Shown: piece after piece, positions 11,401 to 24,186 of the stretch
Layout: the number at the start of each line of letters is the position of its first letter
Numbering within the stretch: position 1 is the stretch's first letter
NCBI GenBank assembly: GCA_018343915.1
Contig: JABRWF010000005.1
Location: 2,453,001 to 2,517,000 of the forward strand
Direction: 5' to 3'
Source of the DNA: Agroathelia rolfsii
Lineage: Eukaryota > Basidiomycota > Agaricomycetes > Amylocorticiales > Amylocorticiaceae
Length of the DNA stretch: 64,000 nucleotides
The notes under the pieces: generated by a model
Seen by the model: the letters and a program-made list of their open reading frames with translations, nothing else
What the model was told of the DNA's origin: nothing
Databases searched by the model: none
Position numbers and translations under genes: made by a program

Positions 11401-14400
11401 GGCTCTAAAATTCTCATTTGTAGCCACGAATCTTGTTGATACCATAACACAACTCCTTGATCGCCGCTACGGATGATAGTACTGCAGCTTAACGACAAAT
11501 CTTAACCACGATATATGCGCAAAAAAAACTAAAATCAAGACAATTCTATTAGGAGCAATTATCCCCAACATCATTAATATTGGGCTCAAAGTACTCGCTT
11601 TAAGTGCTGTTACTCACTTAAATGGCTGACATCTAATTGATCGATGCCATATTATTTATAAGCACCAGTAACAAACATGACTAGTGTGTCGATGATATTA
11701 CAATCGTCATCAATTGACAAAATGTTAAACATCCTACTAGTCCCCGCATTCCTGATGCATTACTAGCCAGTTTCAACCAAACTGTTACATGAAACATATA
11801 TTCGTGGATCGCAATGCTAAGACGGAAAAAGATAATGATTCAACCAGGCGACCTATTCCCACTGTCACTGCCTTTGCCTCTCAAGTGTCTCGAGATCAGC
11901 GGCTAAAGAGCCCCACGATGGACGGCTAATCATTTCCACATACCCATCCGTTATCGGTTAGGGTGGGCGAAACATCCGATTGCTTATGGGTTGGTTGCTC
12001 TTTGTAAGATGCAAGTTGAACGCTGAATGACAACCATACGCAGAGACAACGATATTGCCCTGAATGTCCGGTAGCCATGGTTTACTCTCGCCGGAGCGGA
12101 ATTACCGGCCCGTACTGCCGAGCAATGGCCCACGCGCAACTGTCATCTTAATGGCGCCCTGAATATTTCATTACGTCTCTGACACTTACACGTCGGGACG
12201 CATTAGAGCATCGTATAATCAACCAAGAAAATACATGGATCTGTGGATAATACTAACACTAAACTGTTTTCCAGCTGGAGCCGATGACCTAAACGGTCTA
12301 AACGTCAGAATGCACATGGTCGTGGCACGCCGCTGTGGCGCTGCACCGGTATTACATTTCAGACCGAGTTACACCGATATTTAGAGGTGAGTGTAATCAC
12401 TCGAATCGGAAAGTGTATTGAAGACCAATAGGTATACTCAGGTGAACCTTCATATACGGTGTCAACTATTATACTTCTAGTTCCACCGTTCAGGGTAAGT
12501 ATGTTTTTGTATCCCGAAGGATTGTAGAACTTGGAGCACAATGGCTCCGTGGACAATAACAAAGGACAAATGTGACCGCCGAGGGAAAGAAGACAATCTT
12601 GACAACCTTCCAGGGCCATTCAGTCGGAGATGGGTGAAATGCAAGGATGGGAAATGCAGATTACGTGTGAAGCCGAAAACAAGTGTGACAGGTTACTATT
12701 ATTTTCAATTATCAAGATGAGGGACCCCCAGGTATCTCGACTGTGGCGTACTCGGACTCTGATCGAAAACTGATTCGGAACGGTTAAAGGAGCCGCATGG
12801 CGTTGCTGTTGATGTCTGTTGTATGCACTCCTGCAGCGCGGTCCCGTGTCCCAATGAGCTATTCAGGACAGCTCTTCGTTGACAACCGACGCAGAGAAGA
12901 TGAAGTTGGGACGTCATAAATGCATAATCAATGTACAGTTACTCGAGGCCTAGAGTCTCTGGGCACGCCTACTGGATCAATGTTACGCCCCGCTGGCTAT
13001 AACTGTCTTACAACTGCGCTTACATATTGACAATTCGAAGCGTAAGACACCTTGGTTGTCTTCAGTTGTCGTGTCGACTCGTATGCTTGGGTTTTGACAT
13101 GCGTGACAGACGGGTTGACGACCGGTCATAAAAATTCAGGGGAAAGGCGCATATAGAAGAGCACCCTGAATGGCTTAAATATATACATGTTTATCTATAG
13201 TTGGCACATACACCCAGGGCCAAGGTCTAGAGTTTTGCATGTTCGAGCTTTCTTCATATGCTGTGCAGGTGTAAACGCTCTTGTCTGATTTTATTTTTCC
13301 TCGGGTGGATTGGCATTTACCCGCAAAAAAAAACAACTCTCGCATTGGCTGTAACTTATGTTAGATTACTGCCACGGCTGACGCCCGAGTATGCGATGCG
13401 CGTCTTCAAATTATAGGGTTGTTGATGGCGGTGCGGGTGCCCGCAACAAGTTTAATCCGGAATTGATCTTGTTGATGCGCGTGCGACCTTGTCTGCATTG
13501 CGTTCACGTTATAGCGCCGGACTCAACGGAAGTTTTGGTTGAGACAACAAGACTCGGATAAATTCAACATACACAAACATATGCGCGAACCAACGCGAAG
13601 TCAGTAAAAATCAGATAAATTCTAACCAGTCGATTACCATAAGAGCCCAGATCTTACTGCCATAAACCTCAGAATGTCAACTGCCTGAGCTTTTGATGAT
13701 ACCTGATTGTTGGTTTGGTTCTGACGTTGAAAATACCGAGAACTTTTTCAGTAAAATTAGCAGGACAACTACTTTACTACCGCAGCAGTCACGGATAAGT
13801 TTGGAACGTCTTTATTGGCTCGCAGAGCCCGAAAAAAGTTAGTATCATCGTATAGTAACCAACCGGTCGTGAATGAGAAACTTGAATGGATTTACGTGAT
13901 TGGTAATGGACTGGGCTGGCGGATCCCAGTGAAAGACCGTTAGACAACTAGCAGTGCGCACTTATTAATTACAACTGTTTCGTCGATTCGTTTTGACGTT
14001 AGGAAACCGGACTCAACGTGCAACCGCAGTGCAGCTGTAGTTATGGAAACACTATGTACCAGCACAAGTTGATCAGGACGTATTCAGTTTATAGAGACAC
14101 AGTCGTTTTCTGAATCTGTACTGTTCCGATTTTCCTTCAACGAAATTGAATCCCCTTTCTCGGGCCTTTGGTTCATGATGCACGAATCATGGACACGTCA
14201 AAGGTAGTATCAAGAGATCGGCTGACTCTTATGACTGTTGAAGTAACGCAGATTTGGAGTCAATCGAGAGGAGCCAGTTTCATCGTAGCTTTAATCATGA
14301 TACAGATAGTCAACGTTATTAAACAGCGGATCACAAATGTCGACATCCAGCGAACAGACCCTTCCGTTCATATGTATAAGCATAGAATTTGCTTTTCAAG

Positions 14401-14823
14401 GGTATTCAAGACCTAGCAGAATACTGAGAAAACTGGTTTCATCCCACTATAAAGTTGGTTAGATCGTTGAAGCGGTCTCGCGCATAGACACCGTGAGTGT
14501 TCCCCAACATTCGTGAAGCTGTTTTGGTAATCAAAAGAATGAAGGCCCCTATACAGTGTACAGGGGATTGCAGACGATATGCAAGTCATCAAGGTCATGG
14601 TGAGAGATTTACTAAAGGATTATGCTTGAGCATGATTCCAGTGGGCCTATATTATAAGAGGAACATGCATGTAAAATACTTTGATCTAATGCCGCATGGT
14701 AGGGCTAGGTCTGTTAACTAGCAACATACTTATAAGAAAGTTTGGTTGAGTATAAGAAAGAAGAGACTCACGAAGACGTGCACAAGTGGTCTTCGACGAT
14801 AAATTCCTATGAAGCCAAGCACT
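8468..14823. other. 3' flank, then a long gene-poor region
   Basis: The first 900 bases are very pyrimidine-rich on the plus strand and are probably 3' untranslated and flanking sequence of the glycosyltransferase. From about 9400 to 14823 no frame longer than 102 aa was seen and none resembles a known family. Several short frames on the minus strand near 12360-12917 contain cysteines but lack splice support. A perfect stem-loop lies at 10552-10576. Decayed mobile-element remnants are possible but not demonstrable by eye. Confidence 0.5.
10552..10576. repeat. Perfect inverted repeat, 11-base arms, 3-base loop
   Basis: TGCGCTAGTAA at 10552-10562, loop AGA, then TTACTAGCGCA at 10566-10576. It lies in non-coding sequence far from any recognised gene. 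Confidence 0.9.
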
Positions 14824-15252
14824 CTACTTTTGCTCAATGCCCAAGAGCTCATCCAAGCCATCCATGAAGTCTGCGTTCTTCTTGCTCTTGCTACCCTTCT
14901 TACCGAAGCGGCGCTCGAACCGGCCAAGACGACCAGTACCTTCTTCCTCTTCTTCCGCCTGAAGTCTTGCCCAAGCGCCTGCATTCCAGACGGGGCTGTT
15001 TGTAACGTCACGCGTCAGTTCAATGCGTGGGCGCGGGGAGGTCGTGTAATGAGTGAATGAGGAGCCGTCGGCACGAACGACGAGTTGAGGGAAGTGGGCT
15101 ATTACTGGCGGGGGTAGTACTGGTAGGCGGCGTTTCCAGACATGCGTGCGGCCATATGGTGATGAGGAGATCGAGCGTGTGAAGCCCAATAGCAGTGGTG
15201 AGCTTGCAGATGTTGACGAGGACGTCTGCCGTAGGAGGACGGTGCAGGACAT
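14824..15252 (-). CDS. MRPL36: Mitochondrial large-subunit ribosomal protein bL31m (yeast YmL36 type)
   Basis: This is an intron-free frame of 142 aa starting at ATG 15252. The N-terminal 40 or so residues are Ser/Arg-rich and lack acids, like a mitochondrial import signal. The core reads H-F-P-Q-L-V-V-R-A-D-G-S-S-F-T-H-Y, matching the L31 signature of fungal mitochondrial proteins, and continues through N-S-P-V-W-N. The tail is charged and Lys-rich and includes a run of five glutamates. The protein would sit in the mitochondrial large ribosomal subunit. It stands alone, with the gene-poor region to its left and about 1.5 kb of non-coding sequence to its right. Confidence 0.88.
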   Translation of the reverse strand: MSCTVLLRQTSSSTSASSPLLLGFTRSISSSPYGRTHVWKRRLPVLPPPVIAHFPQLVVRADGSSFTHYTTSPRPRIELTRDVTNSPVWNAGAWARLQAEEEEEGTGRLGRFERRFGKKGSKSKKNADFMDGLDELLGIEQK

Positions 15253-16719
15253 GGCGGCAAGAGAGCAAAGTAGTTTCGGCTCTTCCGCCTCTTCCCCTCA
15301 CACTTCGACCCAGAGCTGTTAGTTGTTGTAACTGCCTCATGCCCTTGTATGACCTAGAAACTCCCTTCTTCTACAATTCTCAGCCGGAAGAAGCGATTTA
15401 AGGTGCACTGAAATCTTGAAAATAACTATATATATATACATATACGTGAACACCGTCCTGGGAACTTGAAGTTGTGGTCTTGCTGGCACATTGCAAAATC
15501 CAACTATACTCGCATAAGGGGCCCTCTGATCTAGAAATACCTTCGGGTTTCCATTTAAAACGTATTTCTCTAGAGGTCATGCCACTGCTGAAGGAATATC
15601 GGTTCCTAACAGCCTTGCCACTTTCATGCTCAGGACAGGGTTCATGATCGTATGCTAGTGGAGCGATATCACCAAGCTTGTCACCTAGATTTTATGCATC
15701 TTCCCATGCGATTTGATCATCGATCATTCCTTGGGGAAACATTCGCCGGCGGGCTTGACTATTCTAACTATCGTTCTGATATTGCTGCTGCTGCCGAAGA
15801 TTAGATTTTGATTAGTATTTGATGCACGTAGGTGTATTTGTTACCCAGACTAGAATACATGTAATATGGATGAAAAATCAAGGCTGCGCGGTTTCATTTT
15901 GTTCTTCCAGCAGAGCCTGGAAAACTCTAATGCATCCTAATGAACTTCAAGTCTTGAAATCAACATCTCCTACATTCTTTGTATTTACTTGTCCGGTACA
16001 CTGTGTAAGAAAGGATGTATGGCTTCAGGGTTTTATCGTTTCCAGTTGGACTATAACCTTAAATATAGTTCTTGCCTCTGTTACGATGTGTCGAAATATG
16101 GACAGCTTCTTGATCAATCTCAATTGGAATATTGAAATAATCCATTCATATGGCAGCCTGCACAGTATTACAACCTTGAATTATTTTATCTGCCTTGGTT
16201 TTTCTTTTCTGTGTCAAGTTCATTCGGGTCAGTCGTTGAATCGGTATGATGAATTCCAATACGGTGGAAGGCCCTCTATAAGCAAATAAATAAATAATTG
16301 TATGTGATTTCGACTATATTTTATGCCCCTTTCCTTTGAAAGAATACCCCTGGTATATCGTACAAGCCGCTGGCATGTATTTATCGTTGTGCGTAATATA
16401 ATGATATTGCAAGATGATATCCTGCAAAAGCTGGTTCCGCCATGATTCGCGGAATTGCAGTGTCGTAAACATCAAAAAAATACCATCATTATCATCGCCG
16501 CTATAACCGTTTTGACAGTATTTAGTTGAGCACGCTATTGGACTGTTGTTTTAAGAACATCAAAATGATGGTCGTCCGAATCATCACCGCACTGCCAATG
16601 TCATTACTAAGGCGCTTTGCGCATGAGAATCAAAAGCAGACTGTGATCACTCTTACGTCGATCTCAACTGGAGTCCCTGGTCTGGTCTCGTCCCCCTGAA
16701 ACTCCCCACAGGAAAACCG
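15253..16719. other. Intergenic, nothing recognised
   Basis: Its left edge is the promoter of bL31m and its right edge that of the membrane protein at 16720. An open frame on the plus strand at 15819-16289 has no recognisable domain, ordinary composition and no splice partners, and is taken as chance. Confidence 0.6.
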
Positions 16720-18048
16720 GAATGGGTCTGTACCATACCTACGACTTGGCGCTCGAAGGTTCGCTGTATATCGGCATCGTGCTCTCGGCCATTCTATATG
16801 GTGCGTTCACCCAAACTTTCGTAGTTGAGACACCGGGCTATAACTAACCTGCTTCGTGCTCCTTGTACACACCCTCTTGAAGGCGTTTACTTGATGATAT
16901 TTGGTCTTTCATACTACTTCTTGAAGAAGAACACCAAAGTCACTCCATTCCAGCGCCGTTTCTATAATACATACGGCACAGCACTTCTCATACTGAACAC
17001 TATAGCCATGGCTACTCTGGCATTAGTCGGTCAAATGATGTGGATTGTCCACAGAGATGACCCAGGTGGACCGGCAGGGTATTATGCAACAACCTTCTGG
17101 ACAAATTGGTTTTCAATGTTCGGCCTTTGCTCCCAAACCGCAGCTAACATCCTCGCTGACGCGCTACTTGTGAGCATTGCAATAGCAGTTTTAGTATTAC
17201 TTATTCTTGCTTTGCCTAACATCGCATAGATTTATCGTTGTTATATAATATTCGGAAGTCAGTTCTGGCCTGTGGCATTTCCACTGCTCTGCCTGTTGGC
17301 TTTTGCAGGTATGTCTATTGTGCGTTTCATGACCCTTGAGAGACAAGAACATTAAATATCACCGACTATCTAGTCACCTCAATCATGAATAATGTCATGG
17401 ACGCTGATCCCTCGATTTCTCAGTGGAAACGCGTTGTATTTGGTGCCGTCCCTGTCTCACTCACTACTGCAGTCAACATCATAGTTACAACTATGATTTG
17501 TGCTCGATTGTTGCTTACCTATCGCCGAGTTCACAAAGTTCTCAGACCAGAACTGAGCGCGACCTACACCGGTGTTGCCGCCATTCTCGTCGAGTCGGCT
17601 GCACCCTTCGCCATTCTAGGCATTATCTCCTGCGCTACGAATCTCACACAAAGTCCTTCTGTTGGCACTGTTACACAAGTTTGGGCGATGTTTGGCGTAA
17701 GGATATTCATAATCACCTAACAAGCACGACGTCTAATTTACTTCTGTACTCTAGGGAATATCGCCGCAAATGATCATCCTACGTGTAGCAATGGGCACAG
17801 CTTGGAATAAGGAAACATTATCCGAACTTACCCCTGGTCCAATGTCGTTCGCGACAATGCACATCGAGACAAACGGAGCCGCGCAGGCGTCCATAGTCTC
17901 TCAACCGAATGGGCCATCTGCTAGTCTCATTCATAGCTCTGACTGGTTTGGCTCTCAAAATATGCCCGTCACCTTGAATGAGGTAGCGGTAAGAGACTCG
18001 AGAGCGAATGATACAAACTCCGAGTCCGACAAATCTCGTGTTTTGTAA
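16720..18048 (+). CDS. Multi-span membrane protein, Agaricomycete-expanded family, copy A
   Basis: Five exons: about 16720-16800, 16883-17169, 17230-17308, 17374-17696, 17755-18048, coding for about 350 aa. The first exon starts near 16720 (uncertain by 2 bases) and ends in I-L-Y-G. About seven hydrophobic spans follow, then a hydrophilic Ser-rich tail of about 75 aa. Family marks are I-Y-R-C-Y-I-I-F at the start of exon 3, V-E-S-A-A-P in the sixth span, and G-I-S-P-Q-M-I-I-L-R at the start of exon 5. Basidiomycete genomes hold many such proteins. Their topology resembles a receptor, but no function is established and none is assigned here. Four paralogues lie in this window (20935, 23021, 56612, 59130), all with the same intron positions. 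Confidence 0.85.
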
Positions 18049-18710
18049 CTATTTGAGAAACCTTCGCTCTTTAAATTGAATCGTAAATATTGTATTATAT
18101 GGGGTGTACTCAATGTATATCAATCAACCCTGATTAAAAATATCAATTTCTAATGATATGTTGGAATGCGTTAACCCCACTTCAAGTTCGCATATCATTT
18201 TTGTATATTTATCTGTAGTGCATTAGATTTAGACAACAAAAAGAATTGAAATCACTTACCATTGCTTGTATTTTTACGAGAGAGGTAGGTATGGATTGTG
18301 ATGAACCATTACTGGTGTTATTTTGACAGAGAGATGAGTTACAGAGCACTAGTACTGTACTACATAGAACCATAGTGCTGATGTTCGTACGCCTTTGTCT
18401 GTGAGCTGACACGTGACTTTATCATATTCCCTCAGTTGTTGAGTTGTTGGATCGGACCGGCTGGGTCAATGTCGACTTATCAATTAGCGTTGTTTTCCAC
18501 TTACCAGTGTAACGTCTCTTGCAAAGCTTTACTCTTGAATTCGTCTAATTGCTCGTACCTCCTAGAACGGTGCCTGCGCCACGGACTTTCTTAAACACCA
18601 GCATTGATCCCTTCTTCTGACTACTCTCGTATTTCGTCAATTTGGACGCTCGTCTTCGTCTGTGACTAACAAGTAACCATTGAAGTCTAGCACCTACGCT
18701 CGCATTTGAT
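18049..18710. other. Intergenic, nothing recognised
   Basis: AT-rich 3' flank of membrane protein A, then about 300 bases before the acid phosphatase start that presumably hold its promoter. No further gene or repeat was seen. Confidence 0.6.
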
Positions 18711-20663
18711 ATGGTGAATTCGACCACAGAAGGTGGCTCTCGAAGAATTTTATCACCCCTTGATGGGAATGGATATCCTGTTGCTCCTGCCGAACTTCAG
18801 TTAGAGCAAGTACATGTATTCGTTCGACATGGTATGACACAGCGCTCTTTGATCACAAAATATTATGGACTGTTCGCGGCATATCATTAGGCGAGCGCAC
18901 GCCCGTGGGGGTACGCATGGCCAAATACATACCAGAACATTGGATGCTATGCAAGGCCGCCCGTAATTTTCGTGCTTCAGTAGTCGGGAGTTTTGAATTG
19001 CAACATTTGTCAAATACCGATTTTTTGGCGGTGCGGAAGATAGTCGAACGTGCGGATGGGACTAGCGCGGAAGGACAGTGGTAAATGCAATTATATTTTC
19101 ATACTTTGGCAACATCTGAAAGGAAGTTTGTCAGTTTATTGGGCGAGTTGACAGATGTCGGACGAGAGGTTAGTTCATCTTTCTTTCGCCCCAACGTCTT
19201 TCAGCTGAAGTAGCACTTAACAGTCAACATATAAATTTGGTTCAGCACTAAGGAGCATATATGTTGACAAGTATGACGCCTTGCCCATGGACACATCTCC
19301 ATACACTCACCTCTAACCAGGCTAGGTTTCCTCCCCGATTCAATCCATCATGAATCACAGGTCTATTTCCGTTCCACCAACATGCCTCGTACGATCGAGT
19401 CTCTCCAGGAGATAATACACGGTTTATACCCTACAAAGCCTTCTGGGGAAGGGATTACTCCAGTTCTCCATGTCAGGTATACTTTTTGTTTTGTTTCGCA
19501 AGGTGTGATGGTATAGTCTCACGTTCGGATATACACTAGGAATGGCCAAGACGAAAACCTTCTGGGGAATACGTATGCATGCGATCGTCTTCAAATCCTC
19601 CAGGCTGGCTTCGCTAAAGGTGTGTTACCTGAAAAATCACTGATGATTACCGCTAAATTAGCAGCTAGCCGCTGCCTCTGCGTACAACCGCACACTTGAA
19701 CCATTGGACAAGAAGATTTCCAAGTATATCGACGGACAGCCAGTCCGCCTGGACGGCAAGCCGCGTGCATCTGGAATACTTGACACTGTAAGTCGTATAG
19801 TATAACTCAACTCAATAGAACCTTGCTAACTTCATCCAGGTACGTGCAGCTACAGCACACGGTATCAAGGTTCCCTCTGAATTCGAAGAGAAAGGGGTTT
19901 TAGATCTCATTGTATGTACATTGTTGCAAACAATCCATCCGAAATCTGATACTTTGTTGGGTGAATAGGAGAAAGCAGTAGTAAACGAATGGTTTTCAGG
20001 GTGTGAGACATTTCTATCACGACACTTTTGTCATTTGAACCAATTTTTACCCATTTTTCTTCATCAGATAAGACAGAGGAGGTGCGCCGTTTGGGTATGG
20101 GCCCACTACTATCCACCATGCTCCAAAAGATGCAGCAGAAAGTTCGCAAAGGGGATGATGATCCTCTCAAAATTCTTGTGCATAGCACACATGATACGGC
20201 CCTTGCTGCACTTTGCTCCACCTTGGACGTATTTGATGATAAGTAATGCACTGAATATTATGATTAGAAGAAATGAAGAAGGCTGACTTCTATATACCGT
20301 ACCAGATGGCCAGCGTTTACAGCTTCTATAACATTTGAATTATTCAAGCATCGCAAGACGACGGTCGATGGAAAGCCCGACAAACAGGGCTTCCTTGGTG
20401 GACTGACATCTCACAAGGATAATGACTATTGTAAGTACTCAAAGCCAAAAGAACTCTCCAATATTTCGCTTAACCATGGCTGCTTTCGTACCAAAGATGT
20501 CCGCATGCGTTATCAGAATAAGAACATGCTTCTACCCATTTGCGCCGACGACGATAAACATCTGCCTGGTGCTCCTGAGTTCTGTACTCTCAAAGCGTTC
20601 AAAGAGAGAGTTGATGAACTAACGCCTAAAGACTGGAAGAACGAATGCTCGAAAGCTATCTGA
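18711..20663 (+). CDS. Histidine acid phosphatase (ACP6-like)
   Basis: Twelve exons join in frame to 443 aa: 18711-18831, 18891-19080, 19123-19168, 19224-19270, 19321-19476, 19540-19619, 19669-19787, 19840-19911, 19969-20002, 20068-20242, 20306-20430, 20497-20663. The phosphohistidine motif R-H-G-E-R-T-P begins at residue 39 and is split by intron 1. The second active-site pair H-D lies at 330-331 in V-H-S-T-H-D-T-A-L. L-T-D-V-G-R-E-S-T-Y and Y-F-R-S-T-N-M-P-R-T match the branch that includes human lysophosphatidic acid phosphatase ACP6. No signal peptide is visible, so it is probably not a secreted phosphatase or phytase. Substrate is uncertain: a lysophospholipid or another phosphomonoester. 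It sits between two copies of the multi-span family, with no evident functional link. Confidence 0.88.
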
Positions 20664-20934
20664 TAACGACTGTTCAAGCCTATCATTCCATCAGCCATTT
20701 AAGGTCTACTCAGTATATTAGAATATGTTTCATTTCATTTACTTGATCATAATACAATTGAACGGACGAATGAATTTATAAGTATTGACACCCGCAATGA
20801 CTTTAAGAACGCATGCAAGAAACACGCCTTACTGACAACAAGAGATGAATGTGAAGCAACTAGCGATACACATAGCCAAAAACTACCGTCTATTCGCGAG
20901 AGTCATCCAAAATGCACGCTGGTAGGTGGCGACC

Positions 20935-22215
20935 TCAATAGCTGTCTATCTTAGAACTTGAAGAAGCTATGCTAGGGTTTCTATTTTCCTGAGATGCCAA
21001 TGGAGCAATCGCGGACGTAGCATCTCGATTGGCTACGTGCCAGCTTGAGATAGTCGTCGCGGCATCTCCTATAACCATTTGTAGAGAAACACGTGGGATT
21101 TCGTTGATAGGAGATCCCAAACCTAGCGTTAGTGAAGATTCACCCCCATTGGGGTTACTGTCTTCAGCTGGTTGCTTCTCCAAGGAGTATCCAGTCGCCA
21201 ACTGAAGGAGCATTACTTGTGGACAAAGAGCCTTTGAGAGAAGATAGGTTATACGAGCCATTCAACAATTATCCTGTCTTAAGGTTGAATAGTACATACC
21301 ACTAGCATGGCCCAAATGATACCAACACCTGCAGATAACGCAGTTCCCCTAATGAAGAGCACACATAAAGCAAATCCAAAAATAGCAGATGGCGCTGCAG
21401 ACTCGATGAATATCATACTCGCTCTAGAATAAGCCCCTCTTCCAGCGGTATGAAGTCGCAAGCAAATCATGAAAGTGACCACAACATTGAGAAACACCGT
21501 CAGAGAAATGACCACTGTGTCATACAGGTTGGCAACTTTGATTTGCGACGGTGTCGGCGACCGGATGAAAATAACTGGTCCCAGCAAAGAAGACCCTATG
21601 TTTTGGTGGGAGATTGTTAAAATCTTAATGATGGAAAGATTGTACAAAGTCTCGAACCTGCGAAAGCAACCAAACATGTTATAAGTGGCAACAATACATA
21701 AATATTATTTCGATAAACCTCCCGACATCGGTAGATCTACAGATCCTATTAGACATGCATAGCACTCCTATGTTCTTTGATATAGCAGTCACCATTAATG
21801 CATCAGCGAAGATATTTGCTACAGCCTGGCACTGAGAGCCGAGGATATTATACCAATCTTGCCGTCGACATAAGAGATAATATCCGGGCCAGCTATATTC
21901 GAGATCATGTGTGATGTATATCATCTTTCCTTGGTGCATAAAAGACGCGAAAGCGACTGTGTTCATGGAGAATGTTATCCCAGTGTACGCAATATAAAGA
22001 ATTTTGCGGCGATACGAAATTGTGGTGCTTTTTATGAATGTAGGGATGGAAATCCCAGAGATAATAACGTAGACACCTATGGTACGATCATAAATATGCA
22101 TCAGCCTAACTTAAAGTTGGCCGACTCATTGGCAAAATGACCGACCGTAGATAATTGCAGAAAATACTATACCGATATATATAGCATGCATTTCTGGTAT
22201 TGTTTTCGACATCAT
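20935..22215 (-). CDS. Multi-span membrane protein, copy B
   Basis: Five exons (22215-22146, 22076-21793, 21736-21658, 21595-21300, 21231-20935) give 341 aa in frame. It belongs to the family described at 16720. Exon 1 ends I-I-Y-G, exon 2 ends I-F-A-D-A-L-M, exon 3 opens I-Y-R-C, and V-E-S... appears as I-E-S-A-A-P-S. The exon-5 motif has drifted to A-L-C-P-Q-V-M-L-L-Q-L. The donor of intron 1 (GTCGGT) is weak. The C-terminal 80 residues are Ser/Ala-rich and cytosolic in character. Two consecutive ATGs open the gene; the upstream one is used here. Its 3' end faces that of the acid phosphatase, 271 bases away. Confidence 0.82.
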
Positions 22216-23020
22216 GGTGTTCGCGTATTCATCCATAAGGCATGGCTCCGGGTCAGAGGCCTAATCTACAGAGAGCCTGAAGGTTTCGTAGAGAATTTGA
22301 ATCCAGGCTTCAATAGCACCTTATATATGTGCCTCTTCCCCTGACGATTGTGCACATGATCGGCGTCATCATCATGATCGGTATCGGTTCTGGGGACATG
22401 AACTGTGATTCTGATGCTGATGGTGCCAGAGGATGGATATCCAAACCACTACATTATGAACTATATCATGGTCTTACATGCTTGGCCGCTGTAAGTTACA
22501 GAAAGACATTCCTAGACCTATATGGGATCTTGGTGTTACGTCAATGCGTGTTATGCCGGAGCTTTGGTAAGGAATAAAAGTAATATGGCTGTTTTAGCCC
22601 TATCATAATCAAACAGACCCAGGGTGATCATCAGAACTTGAGAAACAAGACCTACCATAAAGGTGTTGCTCTGCCGCGAAAGTTTGAACCTGAGAATATT
22701 TCTCATCAAACTCGGGAAAACTAGGGAAGCGTCCATTCTTCACCTGTAAATATATCTTGGTACTGTAGCTATAATACTATAGTGCGCTTTCCAATAACGA
22801 TATATAAGCGCCGAAGGGTACAATTATTTATTCCTGGCTCATAATGAAGCCCAATGAAAGATAATCACCACAATCCCTGATACCCGACAATTCCGTAAAA
22901 AATCCGGCAGCAACTATGGCTACAATCAAGGAATACATAAATTCAACTCGAGGACATTTGTGTCGAGGGATGCACCAAGTCCTCAGCTTGGAGTCCCCGG
23001 TTGAAATCACCGGCGATGGG
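22216..23020. other. Intergenic, nothing recognised
   Basis: Probable promoter of copy B on the left and 3' flank of copy C on the right. A 61-codon frame on the minus strand near 22551-22736 has no family resemblance and is not called. Confidence 0.55.
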
Positions 23021-24186
23021 TCATGCATTTGATACATGTTCTTCTAGTTTGGATACGGGGTGCCAAGGCGACAAGTTCACAGCACTGTCGCCATTCAGCA
23101 CTGGACTTTTGTGAGCATCAGCATATGCCTCTGCTAATTCGGGTCGGGGTGCAAATGAAGGTAGATGTGTTCCTGAAGCTTCACTTCCCGCATTTTTCCA
23201 GGCAGTACCTAGGGCGAGGCGGAGAATAATCAGCTGTGGACAGATTCCCTGATAGTGGTAGATATTCAGCAAATGCTTATATTTAAGCCAAGAGCAGGAC
23301 GCACTCCACACATAGCCCACATAGGAGAAACAGCAGTGTCGAGAGGACTGTTCGTGCAGGTGGTTATAAGGGAAAAGATCCCGAGTATCGTGAGAAGAGC
23401 AGCCGATTCTGCAAAGATGGCAACCAGGCTCATGTATGACTTCTTATTGGCCGAAAGTAATCGTGCACATATGCTAAAGGTGATGATAGCATTGAGAGCC
23501 ACAGTGAGAGCCAGAGAGGTGGTGTTGATAGGAATGATATCCTCTGTGAATCCGCCTTTCTGGACCATGCCAATGTCCAAATATGAAAGAACTAGATTCT
23601 CGCTCGTCCATGAGACCTACGATCTAAGAATGAAATACCTATCACTCACATGAGAATCCTAATAGACAAATTGAAGGCAGGACAAGAGCCTTTCTAGACC
23701 TGCCGAATATCAAATAATAACGATATATCTGGACAAATCTGTAAATACCGCAAGAAGTCTGACAGATGATTGTAAGCTCACAAGCAGCATATCTGATGCG
23801 GCATTCGCAGCCGTTTGGGCACTATATCCCATAGCTAAGTACCAAGAAACCGAGTACGGGCTTGTGTTCCCGATGTTAGGATGAAGAAACAGAAACTGAT
23901 TGTACAGCGACCAGCATGCGAAGTAAATAGTGTTCAGAAACAGGACGATGATGCTATATAAGATATAGAAGGTTCGTTGGGTGGGAGTGATTTTGGTATT
24001 GCGACGCAAGAAACGGCAGGAGAGCGTGAATATGACAAGATAAAGGCCTGCAAGTTTGGGCAAGCGCCGAAGATGGCATGTAAGCCGACCTGGCAGACAC
24101 TGGTTCTAGTTCAAAAGTGACATACCGTATAGTATTCCTGACAAGATAATTCCGGCGTAGGATGCTATCTTATTGAACGGTGACAT
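23021..24186 (-). CDS. Multi-span membrane protein, copy C
   Basis: Five exons (24186-24126, 24047-23782, 23728-23650, 23591-23305, 23248-23021) give 306 aa, the shortest member. The start is M-S-P-F-N-K. Exon 3 opens I-Y-R-Y-Y-L-I-F. A-E-S-A-A-L-L marks the sixth span, and exon 5 opens G-I-C-P-Q-L-I-I-L-R-L-A-L-G-T-A-W. Exon 4 is best taken from the acceptor at 23592-23593; an acceptor 25 bases earlier would break the frame. The tail is only about 55 residues. It points the same way as copy B, consistent with tandem duplication followed by divergence. Confidence 0.83.

Noticed and set aside
12359..12917. Cysteine-containing minus-strand frames as a possible small secreted protein
   Set aside because: No signal peptide and no splice sites joining the pieces; stops interrupt every combination tried.
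15819..16289. 156-codon plus-strand frame
   Set aside because: No recognisable family, no splice context, unremarkable composition.
23305..23650. Apparent frameshift in membrane protein C
   Set aside because: Using the acceptor at 23592-23593 joins F-S-F-L-S-Y-L-D in frame.
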